Of a stretch of DNA of 64,000 bases, positions 19,119-27,537 are shown piece after piece. The translations under genes were made by a program, and so were the position numbers. Location of the stretch: the NCBI GenBank assembly GCA_964531165.1, contig CAZHEA010000008.1:6641-70640 (forward strand), read 5' to 3'. Source of the DNA: SZUA-229 sp964531165 (GTDB taxonomy: Bacteria > Pseudomonadota > Gammaproteobacteria > SZUA-229). Numbering within the stretch: position 1 is the stretch's first letter; each line of letters begins with the position of its first letter. Below the pieces are notes generated by a model. That model did no database searches. It was given only the letters and a program-made list of their open reading frames with translations, and was not told the origin of the DNA.

Positions 19119-19865
19119 GTGCAAATTTTATTAAGTAATGATGATGGCTATCTGGCGCCGGGTTTGGCCATACTGGCGAATTGCCTGTCTAAACTGGGCG
19201 ATTTGTCTGTGGTGGCACCGGACCGCAATCGCAGTGCAGCGAGTAATTCACTGACTTTATCCCGGCCATTGAATGTACAGCTGGCGGATAATGGTTTTTA
19301 TAAAGTAGATGGCACGCCAACAGACTGTGTGCATCTGGCGATTACCGGTATTCTGGAGTCAGAGCCGGATATTGTTATTTCCGGCCCCAATGATGGCCCC
19401 AATATGGGCGATGATGTGCTGTATTCGGGAACCGTAGCGGCGGCAACAGAAGGGCGTTTTCTAGGGCTGCCAGCGATTGCGGTATCAATGGGCAGCTTTG
19501 ATCCGCAGCATTTTGATACTGCCTGCTGGGCAATCGAAAAGTTGATTGCCAAATTACAGCGCCAGCCACTTACTGAAGACACCATTCTAAATGTGAATGT
19601 ACCGGACTTACCGGTGTCGCAAATTAAAGGCTTTCAATGCACGCGATTGGGCAATCGACATAAGTCTTCCGGTGTAATCAAGCAGATAAATCCACGTGGA
19701 GAGGCTGTGTATTGGGTTGGTCCCCCCGGTGAAGAGCAGGATGCGGGTGAAGGGACCGATTTTTATGCAGTAAAGCAGGGATTTATTTCAGTTACCCCTT
19801 TGCAGATTGATTTAACACGGTATGATAGCCAGCAAAATTTGCATCACTGGTTAAGTGACATATAA
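19119..19865 (+). CDS. surE: 5'/3'-nucleotidase SurE
   Basis: SurE is a metal-dependent phosphatase of nucleoside monophosphates, tied to stationary-phase survival. The 248-residue product starts MQILLSNDDGYLAPG with the two metal-binding Asp residues (8 and 9), has RNRSAASNSLTL, and SGPNDGPNMGDDVLYSGTV with the Asn ligand. The start is GTG at 19119, the only one that keeps the family N-terminus. It opens the conserved surE-pcm-yqaA-nlpD-rpoS cluster; truD, often its left neighbour, is replaced by the divergent smr gene. Confidence 0.96.
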   Translation: MQILLSNDDGYLAPGLAILANCLSKLGDLSVVAPDRNRSAASNSLTLSRPLNVQLADNGFYKVDGTPTDCVHLAITGILESEPDIVISGPNDGPNMGDDVLYSGTVAAATEGRFLGLPAIAVSMGSFDPQHFDTACWAIEKLIAKLQRQPLTEDTILNVNVPDLPVSQIKGFQCTRLGNRHKSSGVIKQINPRGEAVYWVGPPGEEQDAGEGTDFYAVKQGFISVTPLQIDLTRYDSQQNLHHWLSDI

Positions 19866-19949
19866 ATCATAATACCCGCAGACGCGAACTAACCATTATT
19901 TTCATCAGATTTCCACGTAGGTTTTCATGTGTAACAGGCTTATAAAATA

Positions 19950-20624
19950 GTGAATTTATCAGATCCCAGAGTGCAGGGTATAGGCATGACATCTCAACGA
20001 ACCCGTGACCGGCTGGTTGAGCGTTTACGTGATAAAGGCATTCAGAATGAGCAGGTGCTGAATGTTATACGGCAGATGCCGCGCCACTTATTTGTGGATG
20101 AAGCCATGAGTTCACGTTCGTATGAAGACTCATCCTTACCGATTGGTCATGGACAAACCATCTCTCAGCCGTTTATCGTTGCGCGCATGACCGAAGTTTT
20201 GTTGAGCCGGGGTGTGCCTGATGCAGTACTAGAAGTGGGTACAGGGTCAGGCTATCAGGCGGCGATACTGTCGCAGCTGGTGCCCAAAGTTTATTCGGTG
20301 GAACGTATTGTAGCGCTCCAGACACAGGCACGAGAGCGTTACCATATGCTGGGTATACATAATATCTCATTAAAGCATTCAGATGGTTCCTGGGGCTGGC
20401 CACAGCATGCACCCTATAAAGCTATTATTGTTACCGCTGCTCCGGAAGAAGTACCTCAGGGGCTGCTGGATCAGCTGGATATTGGTGGCATGATGGTGAT
20501 TCCGGTAGGAGGGCAGCAGGGCATCCAGAAGCTATTGCTGATTACCCGTGAGGCAGACCAGTTTGTCGAACAAGAGCTGGATGCGGTGAAGTTTGTTCCG
20601 ATGCTTAAAGGTGCTTTACTGTGA
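19950..20624 (+). CDS. pcm: Protein-L-isoaspartate O-methyltransferase
   Basis: Pcm methylates isoaspartyl residues to start their repair in aged proteins. The 224-residue product has the class I SAM-binding motif LEVGTGSGYQAAIL and the family's GHGQTISQPFIVARMTE. The start is taken as GTG at 19950; ATG at 19986 (MTSQRTRD) is a shorter alternative. Its stop overlaps the GTG of yqaA by four bases (GTGA), which indicates translational coupling. Confidence 0.95.
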   Translation: MNLSDPRVQGIGMTSQRTRDRLVERLRDKGIQNEQVLNVIRQMPRHLFVDEAMSSRSYEDSSLPIGHGQTISQPFIVARMTEVLLSRGVPDAVLEVGTGSGYQAAILSQLVPKVYSVERIVALQTQARERYHMLGIHNISLKHSDGSWGWPQHAPYKAIIVTAAPEEVPQGLLDQLDIGGMMVIPVGGQQGIQKLLLITREADQFVEQELDAVKFVPMLKGALL

Positions 20625-21199
20625 TATTTGCAGGGCTCTACAACCGGGCAATGCACTGGGCCGAACATAAGCATCGTGAGCGTTATCTGGTTGGAGTCAG
20701 CCTGTTTGAATCGTTTATATTTCCGTTGCCCACCGCCTTATTAATGATACCGATGGTGATTGCTACACCGGATAAAGCCATCCGTCTGGCCACCATTACT
20801 ACTTTGATGTCGGTGTTTGGTGCGGCGATTGGTTATTTGTTGGGCTGGGGTGCGATGAATTATATCGAGCCCTGGATTACGCAGATGGGCTGGTTGCCAC
20901 AGCTGGAAGTGGCCCGCGAAGAATTTGTAAAATATGGTGTGTTAGCGGTGGGTATAGGCGCTTTCACCCCGGCACCGTTTAAAATATTTACGCTGACAGC
21001 GGGCATGCTTTCCATGTCATTTATACCGTTTTTGCTGGTTTCGCTGGTGGGTCGTGCTGCACACTTTTATATGATTGCCTTACTGATGGCCTGGGCGGGG
21101 CCTAAAATGGAACCGCTGGTACGTAAATATATCGAATGGCTGGGTTGGGCTGTTATTCTTTTAGCAGTGGCTGGTTTCTTAATTCATAAATACCTGTAA
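20621..21199 (+). CDS. YqaA family (DedA/SNARE-associated) membrane protein
   Basis: This is a 192-residue inner-membrane protein of the DedA/VTT group, sister to E. coli YqaA. It has four or five hydrophobic segments; the family feature is the GxFTPAPFKIFTLTAG region in the middle. DedA relatives affect lipid carrier recycling and membrane potential, but YqaA's role is not established. It overlaps pcm by four bases and is followed 6 bases later by nlpD, as in other gammaproteobacteria. Confidence 0.9.
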   Translation: MIFAGLYNRAMHWAEHKHRERYLVGVSLFESFIFPLPTALLMIPMVIATPDKAIRLATITTLMSVFGAAIGYLLGWGAMNYIEPWITQMGWLPQLEVAREEFVKYGVLAVGIGAFTPAPFKIFTLTAGMLSMSFIPFLLVSLVGRAAHFYMIALLMAWAGPKMEPLVRKYIEWLGWAVILLAVAGFLIHKYL

Positions 21200-21205
21200 T
21201 TACTG

Positions 21206-22237
21206 TTGAGATATTTTATTTCTAAAATCAGACTCTCGTTATTAATATTACTCACAAGTTTATTACTTGCCTGTAGTGATATGCCCAGGCAGTGGGATAC
21301 ACAGGGCTATACAGTCAAACGTGGTGACACGCTGTATTCAATTGCCTGGCGTTACGAGAAAGATTATCGTCAGCTGGCTCAAATTAATAATATAACAGCA
21401 CCTTATGCCATATATCCTGGTCAGCGTCTGCGGATGCAGCCGTCCGATAAAGATGGTAGTGCTTTAGAAGAGTCCAGACCACAGGTATTAACTGAAAAGG
21501 TAACCGGTCGTACAGTGGTGGTGGATGAGCCACAAGAAAAAACGGCAGTTAAAACCTCACCAAAAGCAACTCACGTAAAAGTACAGAAAAATGAAACCCT
21601 CTATGCCATTGCACGCCGCGAAGGCTATAGTCATCACCAGTTGGCACGCTGGAACCATCTACGCTCGCCGTATGTACTAAAGCCCGGCCAACGATTACGC
21701 CTAAATCCTCCGCTGAATTCTCTGGGGGATAGATCGAGCAATCCGCAGAGTGCAAAAGCCAGTGTTTCTCAGGCCGCGCCTGTTACTAAGCCACTGGTGA
21801 GGCAGGCAGTAGTCTCTAAGCCGCTGGCAGCAGCCCCGTCTGTGGCTAAGGTGGCGTTACCAGTTAAAGTTGATAGCTGGCATTGGCCGGTTAAAGGCCG
21901 AGTCGTGCAAACTTATAAAGCTAATGACACTGGCAGAAAAGGTATTGGTATCGCGGGTAAGCCGGGTCAGTCAGTAAAGGCCGCGGCCAGTGGCACGGTA
22001 GTGTATAGCGGTAATGGGCTTATCAATTACGGTAACCTGATTATTATAAAACACAGTCATTCCTTTTTAAGTGCTTATGCATACAACCAGTCATTGCTGG
22101 TTAGTGAGGGGGATTCGGTAAAGCGGGGTCAGGCCATCGCAAAAATGGGCAAACGTGATGCCAGGGCTCAATTGCATTTTGAGATTCGCCGTAATGGTAA
22201 GCCGGTAAACCCGTTGTATTACCTTCCTAAGTCATAG
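21206..22237 (+). CDS. nlpD: Murein hydrolase activator NlpD
   Basis: NlpD is an outer-membrane lipoprotein that activates amidase AmiC during septum splitting. The 343-residue product has a lipobox (LLAC, Cys around residue 23) and two LysM repeats (YTVKRGDTLYSIAWRY and VKVQKNETLYAIARRE) separated by a low-complexity linker. The C-terminal LytM/M23 domain is degenerate: the usual first zinc-ligand motif is replaced by GKGIGIAGKPG, while LHFEIRRNGKPVNP is kept, as expected for an activator rather than an enzyme. Start is TTG at 21206, probably coupled to the yqaA stop 7 bases earlier. Confidence 0.94.
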   Translation: MRYFISKIRLSLLILLTSLLLACSDMPRQWDTQGYTVKRGDTLYSIAWRYEKDYRQLAQINNITAPYAIYPGQRLRMQPSDKDGSALEESRPQVLTEKVTGRTVVVDEPQEKTAVKTSPKATHVKVQKNETLYAIARREGYSHHQLARWNHLRSPYVLKPGQRLRLNPPLNSLGDRSSNPQSAKASVSQAAPVTKPLVRQAVVSKPLAAAPSVAKVALPVKVDSWHWPVKGRVVQTYKANDTGRKGIGIAGKPGQSVKAAASGTVVYSGNGLINYGNLIIIKHSHSFLSAYAYNQSLLVSEGDSVKRGQAIAKMGKRDARAQLHFEIRRNGKPVNPLYYLPKS

Positions 22238-22568
22238 AGTTTGGTCGTAAAATTTGCAGATTTTGCTATCCAGTCTTCTCACTTGATATTTTCCCTTATT
22301 TGTATACAGGTTATCCCTGTGTTCGTCTTGTAATAATCACTCGTATGGGTTATTTGTCAAATAAAATATGATAAAAATGGAATAAAATTGATGAAAAGCA
22401 AAATAAATGTGATTTTTTTCTTGTTTTCTATTTTGGTTTAGACTAAAAAGGACTATGAGTTTATGAACAACATAGGCTTACCACTCTTTTCAGAGATAAA
22501 TGAGGAAATGACATAGCGCAATCTAACTTAAAATTATAATAACCTGGCTCACCTGGGGAGGGCTAAAT
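22238..22568. promoter_or_regulatory. rpoS upstream region
   Basis: This 331-base gap is AT-rich and has no convincing gene. TATAAT at 22535-22540 is a possible -10 for rpoS, but no matching -35 is seen. A strong GGGGAGGG ribosome binding site lies just ahead of the rpoS ATG. A 17-codon ORF at 22463-22516, preceded by AAAAGGA, could be a leader peptide but nothing else supports it. In E. coli much of rpoS control acts through its long leader; the same may apply here. Confidence 0.4.
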
Positions 22569-23657
22569 ATGACTGCAATCTGTGAAAAAAAACTACCAGA
22601 AGATTTGAATCAAGCAGGACTAAAGGTTGAAGATGATAATTCAGATATGTATCTGAATGACATTGTCAAAGATGACGAGCTTGAATCACCATTAGAACCG
22701 GCAATAACGGCAAAAGCTAAAACAAAAACAAAAGCTAAAACAAAAGCTAAAACAAAAGTTAAAGCCAAAGCCAAAGAAACACCGGTTAAAAAGAAATATT
22801 CAGCAACAAGCGTTAATAGAAAGGAAATGGATGCAACTCGTTTGTATCTGCGTGAAATTGAGTTTTCAGCCTTATTGACCGCTAAAGAAGAAGTTTATTA
22901 TTCCCGACTGTCCCGAAAAGGCGTAGGCTCAGCCCGTAAAAAAATGATTGAATGTAATTTGCGCCTGGTGGTGAAAATTGCACGTCGGTATATGAATCGT
23001 GGGCTAGCACTGTTAGACCTCATTGAAGAAGGTAATCTGGGCTTAATACGCGCGGTTGAAAAATTCGATCCTGAAAAAGGCTTTCGCTTTTCAACTTATG
23101 CTACCTGGTGGATCCGCCAGACCATTGAACGCGCATTAATGAATCAGACCCGCACCATACGCCTCCCCATACACGTTATTAAAGAGCTCAATGTTTACTT
23201 ACGTGCATCCCGCAAACTTGAGCAAACATTCGAACATGAGCCAACAGCTGATGAAATTGCCAAGTTAGTTGATCGCCCTGTCGCAAACGTTGAAAAAATG
23301 CTCGGTCTGCGTGACCGTGTAACGTCGGTTGATGTGCCGGTGGGGAAAGAAAATGATCGCCCATTACTGGAAATTATTCCAGATCAGGTAAACCCGGAAC
23401 CATCTGCTATTTTACAGAATGAAGATGTGATGGCGAACCTTGAAATGTGGCTGAACCAATTGGATGACAAACAGCATCAAGTGGTAATTCGTCGCTTTGG
23501 TTTACATGGCCATGAGCGCACTACGCTGGAAGAAGTGGGTCGTGAACTGGGGGTTACCCGTGAGCGGGTTCGCCAGATTCAGATGGATGCTCTGCGTCAT
23601 CTGCGTAAAATTCTGGAAAGCCACGGTTTTTCAGAAGAGTTATTACTGAATGATTGA
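22569..23657 (+). CDS. rpoS: RNA polymerase sigma factor RpoS
   Basis: RpoS is the stationary-phase and general stress sigma factor. The 362-residue product has all sigma-70 regions: 1.2 (MDATRLYLREIEFSALLT), 2 (NLRLVVKIARRYMNRGLALLDLIEEGN and FSTYATWWIRQTIERA), 3, and 4 with the -35 recognition helix (TLEEVGRELGVTRERVRQIQ). It sits after nlpD, its standard place. The N-terminus is longer than usual (about 330 in E. coli) because residues 48-69 are a Lys/Ala/Thr repeat encoded by near-identical 12-base units. The ribosome binding site is very strong. Confidence 0.96.
   Translation: MTAICEKKLPEDLNQAGLKVEDDNSDMYLNDIVKDDELESPLEPAITAKAKTKTKAKTKAKTKVKAKAKETPVKKKYSATSVNRKEMDATRLYLREIEFSALLTAKEEVYYSRLSRKGVGSARKKMIECNLRLVVKIARRYMNRGLALLDLIEEGNLGLIRAVEKFDPEKGFRFSTYATWWIRQTIERALMNQTRTIRLPIHVIKELNVYLRASRKLEQTFEHEPTADEIAKLVDRPVANVEKMLGLRDRVTSVDVPVGKENDRPLLEIIPDQVNPEPSAILQNEDVMANLEMWLNQLDDKQHQVVIRRFGLHGHERTTLEEVGRELGVTRERVRQIQMDALRHLRKILESHGFSEELLLND
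22711..22776 (+). repeat. Short tandem repeat inside rpoS
   Basis: The sequence is made of degenerate copies of a 12-base unit (AAAGCTAAAACA) coding Lys-Ala-Lys-Thr. The unit length is a multiple of three, so copy-number changes would alter length without shifting the frame. Confidence 0.8.
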
Positions 23658-23692
23658 ATGGAATAACTAATAATTATAATCGTGTGATCCTT

Positions 23693-23718
23693 AGGGAGGC
23701 TTCAAGCCTCCCTTTTTT
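23693..23718 (+). terminator. Rho-independent terminator of rpoS
   Basis: AGGGAGGC (23693-23700) pairs exactly with GCCTCCCT (23706-23713) around a TTCAA loop, followed by a run of T. It ends the nlpD-rpoS transcript 35 bases after the stop codon. Confidence 0.93.
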
Positions 23719-23852
23719 ATGGTTAAGCAAAAAAGCGGGAGAATGTAATGCTGTTTGCAAATAACCGAAATGTTTTTAGGTTATATTTCTATATCAGGCT
23801 TTTGTTTGCCCACATTGGTGTTCATTTGCAGTAAATATCTTTTGATTCTCAG

Positions 23853-24221
23853 CTATAAAATAATCCCTGCAATTACCGAGCGGTCTTCAGACACCAGTAC
23901 ATTATAGGTACGGCATGCCGCACCCGAATCCATAAATTCTACCCCTACTCCCTGTTCGATAGCCGGTGCATAACTGGCCGGATGTGGAAACACTAATGAT
24001 TTACCGGTGCCGATTAAAATGACTTCCGGTTTATGTGCCAGTAATGCCTGCCAGTTTTCGAGGGTCATATCTTCGATATGTAGAATACCCCAGTTATCAA
24101 TCAGTACATTATTGCCGACAATCAGGCTGTTACTATAAGTTAAATTATTTATATCAATGCTGGTCTCAGTGAAGGCACGAATCACATTAGTGCCAATGGC
24201 ATAATCTTCGCTGAATTTCAT
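23853..24221 (-). CDS. Mth938-like domain (DUF498) protein
   Basis: This is a 122-residue single-domain protein of the Mth938/NDUFAF3-like family. The pattern IDNWGILHIEDMTLENWQALLAHKPEVILIGTGKS is typical, with the Gly-rich loop GTGKSL after the central strand. In bacteria these are small cytoplasmic proteins of unknown role; a mitochondrial relative helps assemble complex I. It is divergent from hom across 146 bases. Confidence 0.85.
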   Translation of the reverse strand: MKFSEDYAIGTNVIRAFTETSIDINNLTYSNSLIVGNNVLIDNWGILHIEDMTLENWQALLAHKPEVILIGTGKSLVFPHPASYAPAIEQGVGVEFMDSGAACRTYNVLVSEDRSVIAGIIL

Positions 24222-24367
24222 TTTAGGTTTAGCTCTTTAATAATAGTCGGATGAATTATACAACCATAAATCCCGCTGGTTGTGGAATATAAAAGCATTT
24301 CCCTATATCATCCACTGCAATTAAAAACATTACACGTCAGCACAAACTGACAGCGGAGAATAAATAC

Positions 24368-25678
24368 ATGCAAGCCGTCAAAATTGGTTTAATGGGTCTG
24401 GGTACTGTGGGTGGTGGCACCGCTACGGTGTTACTGAGAAACTGTGAAGAAATTGCACGTCGGGTTGGACGTGAATTACAGGTCGTGCATGTTGCCGCAC
24501 GGGATATTGCTGATCAGACCATTTTAGACGGCTCAAAAGTTAAGTTATCGGATGATGCCAGCACGGTTGTAAACGACCCGGATGTGGATATTGTAGTTGA
24601 GCTGATTGGGGGGTACTCACCGGCTAAAGAGCTGGTGCTCAAAGCCATAGAAAATGGTAAACATGTGGTAACCGCCAATAAGGCTTTAATCGCCATGCAC
24701 GGTGCGGAAATTTTTAAAGCTGCCGAAGCTAAAGGCGTTATCGTGGCTTATGAAGCAGCGGTGGCTGGTGGTATTCCGATTATCAAAGCTATTCGTGAAG
24801 GTTTATCCGCCAATAAAATTGAGTGGATTGCGGGTATTATTAATGGCACGGGCAATTTTATTCTTACCGAAATGCGCGACAAGGGTCGTGATTTTAATGA
24901 TGTGTTAAAAGAAGCACAGGCACTGGGTTATGCGGAAGCCGATCCGACCTTTGATGTTGAAGGCATCGATGCGGCGCATAAGTTGACGATTCTGGCTTCC
25001 TTATCATTTGGCATACCACTGCAATTTGATAAGACCTTTACCGAAGGTATTAGCAAAATCACCCGTGAAGACGTGAATTTTGCCGAAGAGCTGGGATACC
25101 GTATTAAGCATTTAGGTATAGCGCGTAAAACCGATAAGGGCATAGAAATGCGCGTGCATCCCACATTGATTCCTGAAAAGCGTTTAATCGCCAATGTAGA
25201 CGGCGTTATGAATGCGGTACTGGTTAAAGCTGATGCCGTTGGTCCAACCCTTTATTATGGTGCTGGAGCCGGTGCTGAGCCAACTGCGTCAGCCGTTGTG
25301 GCAGACCTGGTGGATGTTGCTCGCGCAATGGATATTTCAGTTGAAAATCGTGTCCCGAATTTAGGATTTCAGTCATCCGCTTTAGAGGATACCCCAGTGG
25401 TGTCTGCAGATGAGTTTGAAACCTCATATTACGTGCGTATGTTAGCTGATGATCGCCCGGGTGTGCTGGCGGATGTGACTCGCATCTTTGCGGACAACGA
25501 CATTTCAATTGAAGCGGTAATTCAAAAAGAACCTGCTGAAGGCCAGACCCGTGCGTGTTTAATTATGATGACATCGCGTATCATTGAAAAGAATATGTCA
25601 CAGGCGTTGTCAAAAATTGAAGCGCTGGATTCTATTGAGGGTGATGTGGTTAAAATTCGACTGGAGCATTTAGGGTAA
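24368..25678 (+). CDS. hom: Homoserine dehydrogenase
   Basis: This enzyme reduces aspartate semialdehyde to homoserine, the branch to threonine and methionine. The 436-residue product is monofunctional: an NAD(P)-binding fold with GLMGLGTVGGGTATVL, a catalytic/substrate core with VTANKALIA and EAAVAGGIPIIKAIREGL, GTGNFILTEM, and a C-terminal ACT domain (YYVRMLADDRPGVLADVT) likely for feedback control. A GGAG site precedes the ATG. thrC, a frequent downstream partner, is absent; a palindromic repeat and convergent aat follow. Confidence 0.96.
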   Translation: MQAVKIGLMGLGTVGGGTATVLLRNCEEIARRVGRELQVVHVAARDIADQTILDGSKVKLSDDASTVVNDPDVDIVVELIGGYSPAKELVLKAIENGKHVVTANKALIAMHGAEIFKAAEAKGVIVAYEAAVAGGIPIIKAIREGLSANKIEWIAGIINGTGNFILTEMRDKGRDFNDVLKEAQALGYAEADPTFDVEGIDAAHKLTILASLSFGIPLQFDKTFTEGISKITREDVNFAEELGYRIKHLGIARKTDKGIEMRVHPTLIPEKRLIANVDGVMNAVLVKADAVGPTLYYGAGAGAEPTASAVVADLVDVARAMDISVENRVPNLGFQSSALEDTPVVSADEFETSYYVRMLADDRPGVLADVTRIFADNDISIEAVIQKEPAEGQTRACLIMMTSRIIEKNMSQALSKIEALDSIEGDVVKIRLEHLG

Positions 25679-25698
25679 AGATTTAAAGCTGTTGTGTG

Positions 25699-25808
25699 CA
25701 AATGAACGCAAACTAACGCAAATAAAAAGCAATAGCGTTAATTAAAGTGTAATGCGCAGCAGGCGCATAAACTAAAAAACATTTGCGTTCATTTGCGTTC
25801 ATTTGCGG
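25699..25808. repeat. Dispersed palindromic element, copy 1 (overlaps 3' end of aat)
   Basis: This ~110-base element begins with CGCAAATGAACGC-like sequence (GCAAATGAACGCAAACTAAC from 25699) and ends with the inverse, two tandem copies of TTTGCGTTCA and a final TTTGCGG (25783-25808). Inside is a hairpin ATGCGC-AGCAG-GCGCAT (25752-25768). A second copy with the same plan lies at 52371-52484. The right end runs into aat and supplies its last codons and stop. Confidence 0.75.
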
Positions 25809-26532
25809 ACAATATGCTGTTGCTTTTAAACTCATCAAACAGGTCCTTCCAGTTAGCCGGCATCTCAACCTCATGCGGTTGCTGTAGCACCTTTATATAG
25901 TCATCACGCGCGATCATCTTCGCGCCCAGACGTTGCAGATGTTCGGTATATACCTGCGAATCAATCAATTTAAATCCGTGCAGCTGTAAAAACCGACACA
26001 GGTGAACCAGCGCTATTTTAGATGCATTGCTCGCACGGCTGAACATCGACTCACCGCAAAATACCTGTCCGGTATGAATGCCGTATAAGCCCCCCACCAG
26101 CTCATCGCCATCCCAGCATTCCACGCAATGGGCCTGTCCTGCTTTATGCATATCGATATAAGCCTGACGCATTTCATCGGTAATCCAGGTGCCGGGCTGA
26201 TCTTTTCGTGGCTGTGTTTCACAGGCAGAAATAACCTGCTCAAATGCGCTATCCATACGAACTTCAAAGGCGGTGTTGCGGACGTTTTTTGCCAGACTGC
26301 GGGAAATTTTTAACTGTTCGGGATCGAGTACAAAGCGCGGGTCAGGTGACCACCATAAAACCGGTTCACCGGGGCTGTACCAGGGAAAAATGCCCGACTG
26401 ATAAGCACGGATCAGGCGTTCAAGTGATAGGTCACCGCCAGCAGCCAGTAAGCCATCAGGTTCGGTGAGGGCCGTTTGTAGTGGTGGAAATTCAGCGCTC
26501 GAATCCGGATCTAGCCATTGTAATGAGATCAT
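25789..26532 (-). CDS. aat: Leucyl/phenylalanyl-tRNA--protein transferase
   Basis: Aat adds Leu or Phe to proteins with N-terminal Lys or Arg, marking them for ClpAP (N-degron pathway). The 247-residue product has the family hallmarks AYQSGIFPWYSPGEPVLWWSPDPRFVL, GTWITDEMRQAY, HCVECWDGDELVGGLYGI, FCGESMFSRASNASKIAL and LIDSQVYTEHLQRLGA. Length is a little above usual (about 235). The final residues (roughly SANERK) and the stop lie inside a dispersed repeat, so the tail is probably not ancestral. It is convergent with hom. Confidence 0.96.
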   Translation of the reverse strand: MISLQWLDPDSSAEFPPLQTALTEPDGLLAAGGDLSLERLIRAYQSGIFPWYSPGEPVLWWSPDPRFVLDPEQLKISRSLAKNVRNTAFEVRMDSAFEQVISACETQPRKDQPGTWITDEMRQAYIDMHKAGQAHCVECWDGDELVGGLYGIHTGQVFCGESMFSRASNASKIALVHLCRFLQLHGFKLIDSQVYTEHLQRLGAKMIARDDYIKVLQQPHEVEMPANWKDLFDEFKSNSILSANERK

Positions 26533-26595
26533 CAGCGAAGTGTAAAAGAGCTGCTACACTAAAACAATAACAATGATAATTTTCAGGTAAATTAA

Positions 26596-27396
26596 ATGCA
26601 TGAAAAATCTTTAGCTGAGCTTTATGTGCTGATGGTTGAACCATCCAGGTCACAGGCAAAATTTATTCATCGTGAATTAAAAGGCGCGGGTATTACGCAT
26701 TTCGATGTTGCGATAGACGGAGAATCTGCATTACATAGTATTTTGAAGTTTAGCCCCGACCTGGTAATCAGTGCCATGCATTTGCCAGATATGACAGCAA
26801 CTGATTTAGTTCACAGAATACGCGAAGATGAAAATTTAAAAGATGTGGCCTTTATGCTGATCTCCAGCGAAACCGGTTTTGATTATATCGACCCGATTAA
26901 GCAGGCGGGTGTTACCGGTATTTTACCCAAACCGTTTTCCTCAGAGCAGTTAAAGCGTGGTCTGTATAATACGCTGGATATTTTAAAGCCAAACGCAATG
27001 CAGTTTGATGAGTTTAATGCGGAAGACTTAAAAGTGTTAATAGTTGATGACAGCACCATGGCTAGAAATCATATTAAACGAGTATTAAAAGGTCTAGGTA
27101 TCGAAAATATAACCGAAGCTGATGATGGTGCGAATGCGGTACCATTATTGGATGAGTACTTTTTTGATTTCGTGGTTACCGATTACAATATGCCAAAAAT
27201 GGATGGCAAAGCATTGCTCGAGCATATTCGCAGCAACAGTAACCAGCGTTCAATTCCGGTACTAATGGTGACATCTGAAGGTAATATGGGTAATTTGGCA
27301 GCGGTGGAGCAGGCGGGTGTGTCCGGGATTTGTGATAAGCCTTTTGAAAGTGATACTGTGCGAGCGATGATTCAAACTATGTTGTCGGATGTTTAG
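26596..27396 (+). CDS. Double-receiver response regulator, first receiver lacking phospho-Asp
   Basis: This 266-residue protein consists of two CheY-like receiver domains and no output domain. The second (residues ~146-266) is canonical: VLIVDDS, phospho-acceptor Asp196 in VVTDYNMPKMDG, Ser/Thr in MVTSEG and Lys in CDKPF. In the first (residues ~8-130) the acceptor position is Ala60 (DLVISAMHLPDM) and one of the N-terminal acidic residues is Glu (VLMVEPS), so it is unlikely to be phosphorylated. Such proteins usually act as phosphate-relay or protein-docking partners. No kinase is adjacent; the partner is unknown. Confidence 0.88.
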   Translation: MHEKSLAELYVLMVEPSRSQAKFIHRELKGAGITHFDVAIDGESALHSILKFSPDLVISAMHLPDMTATDLVHRIREDENLKDVAFMLISSETGFDYIDPIKQAGVTGILPKPFSSEQLKRGLYNTLDILKPNAMQFDEFNAEDLKVLIVDDSTMARNHIKRVLKGLGIENITEADDGANAVPLLDEYFFDFVVTDYNMPKMDGKALLEHIRSNSNQRSIPVLMVTSEGNMGNLAAVEQAGVSGICDKPFESDTVRAMIQTMLSDV

Positions 27397-27537
27397 CGGC
27401 TAGTCAGTCGGAATAGATTCAAGTTAAACACCGCACAGTGTTTTCAGGTATAATTTATTAAAGTGTAAACCCTATTATTTAAATATGGGTGCTTCTTCTT
27501 ATAATTAATTCAAAAGTACTTAATATTTACTCTCTTC

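Noticed and set aside
22711..22776. CRISPR-like or mobile repeat in rpoS
   Set aside because: The units are contiguous 12-base repeats without spacers and are in frame; this is a coding microsatellite. No CRISPR array was seen anywhere in the window.
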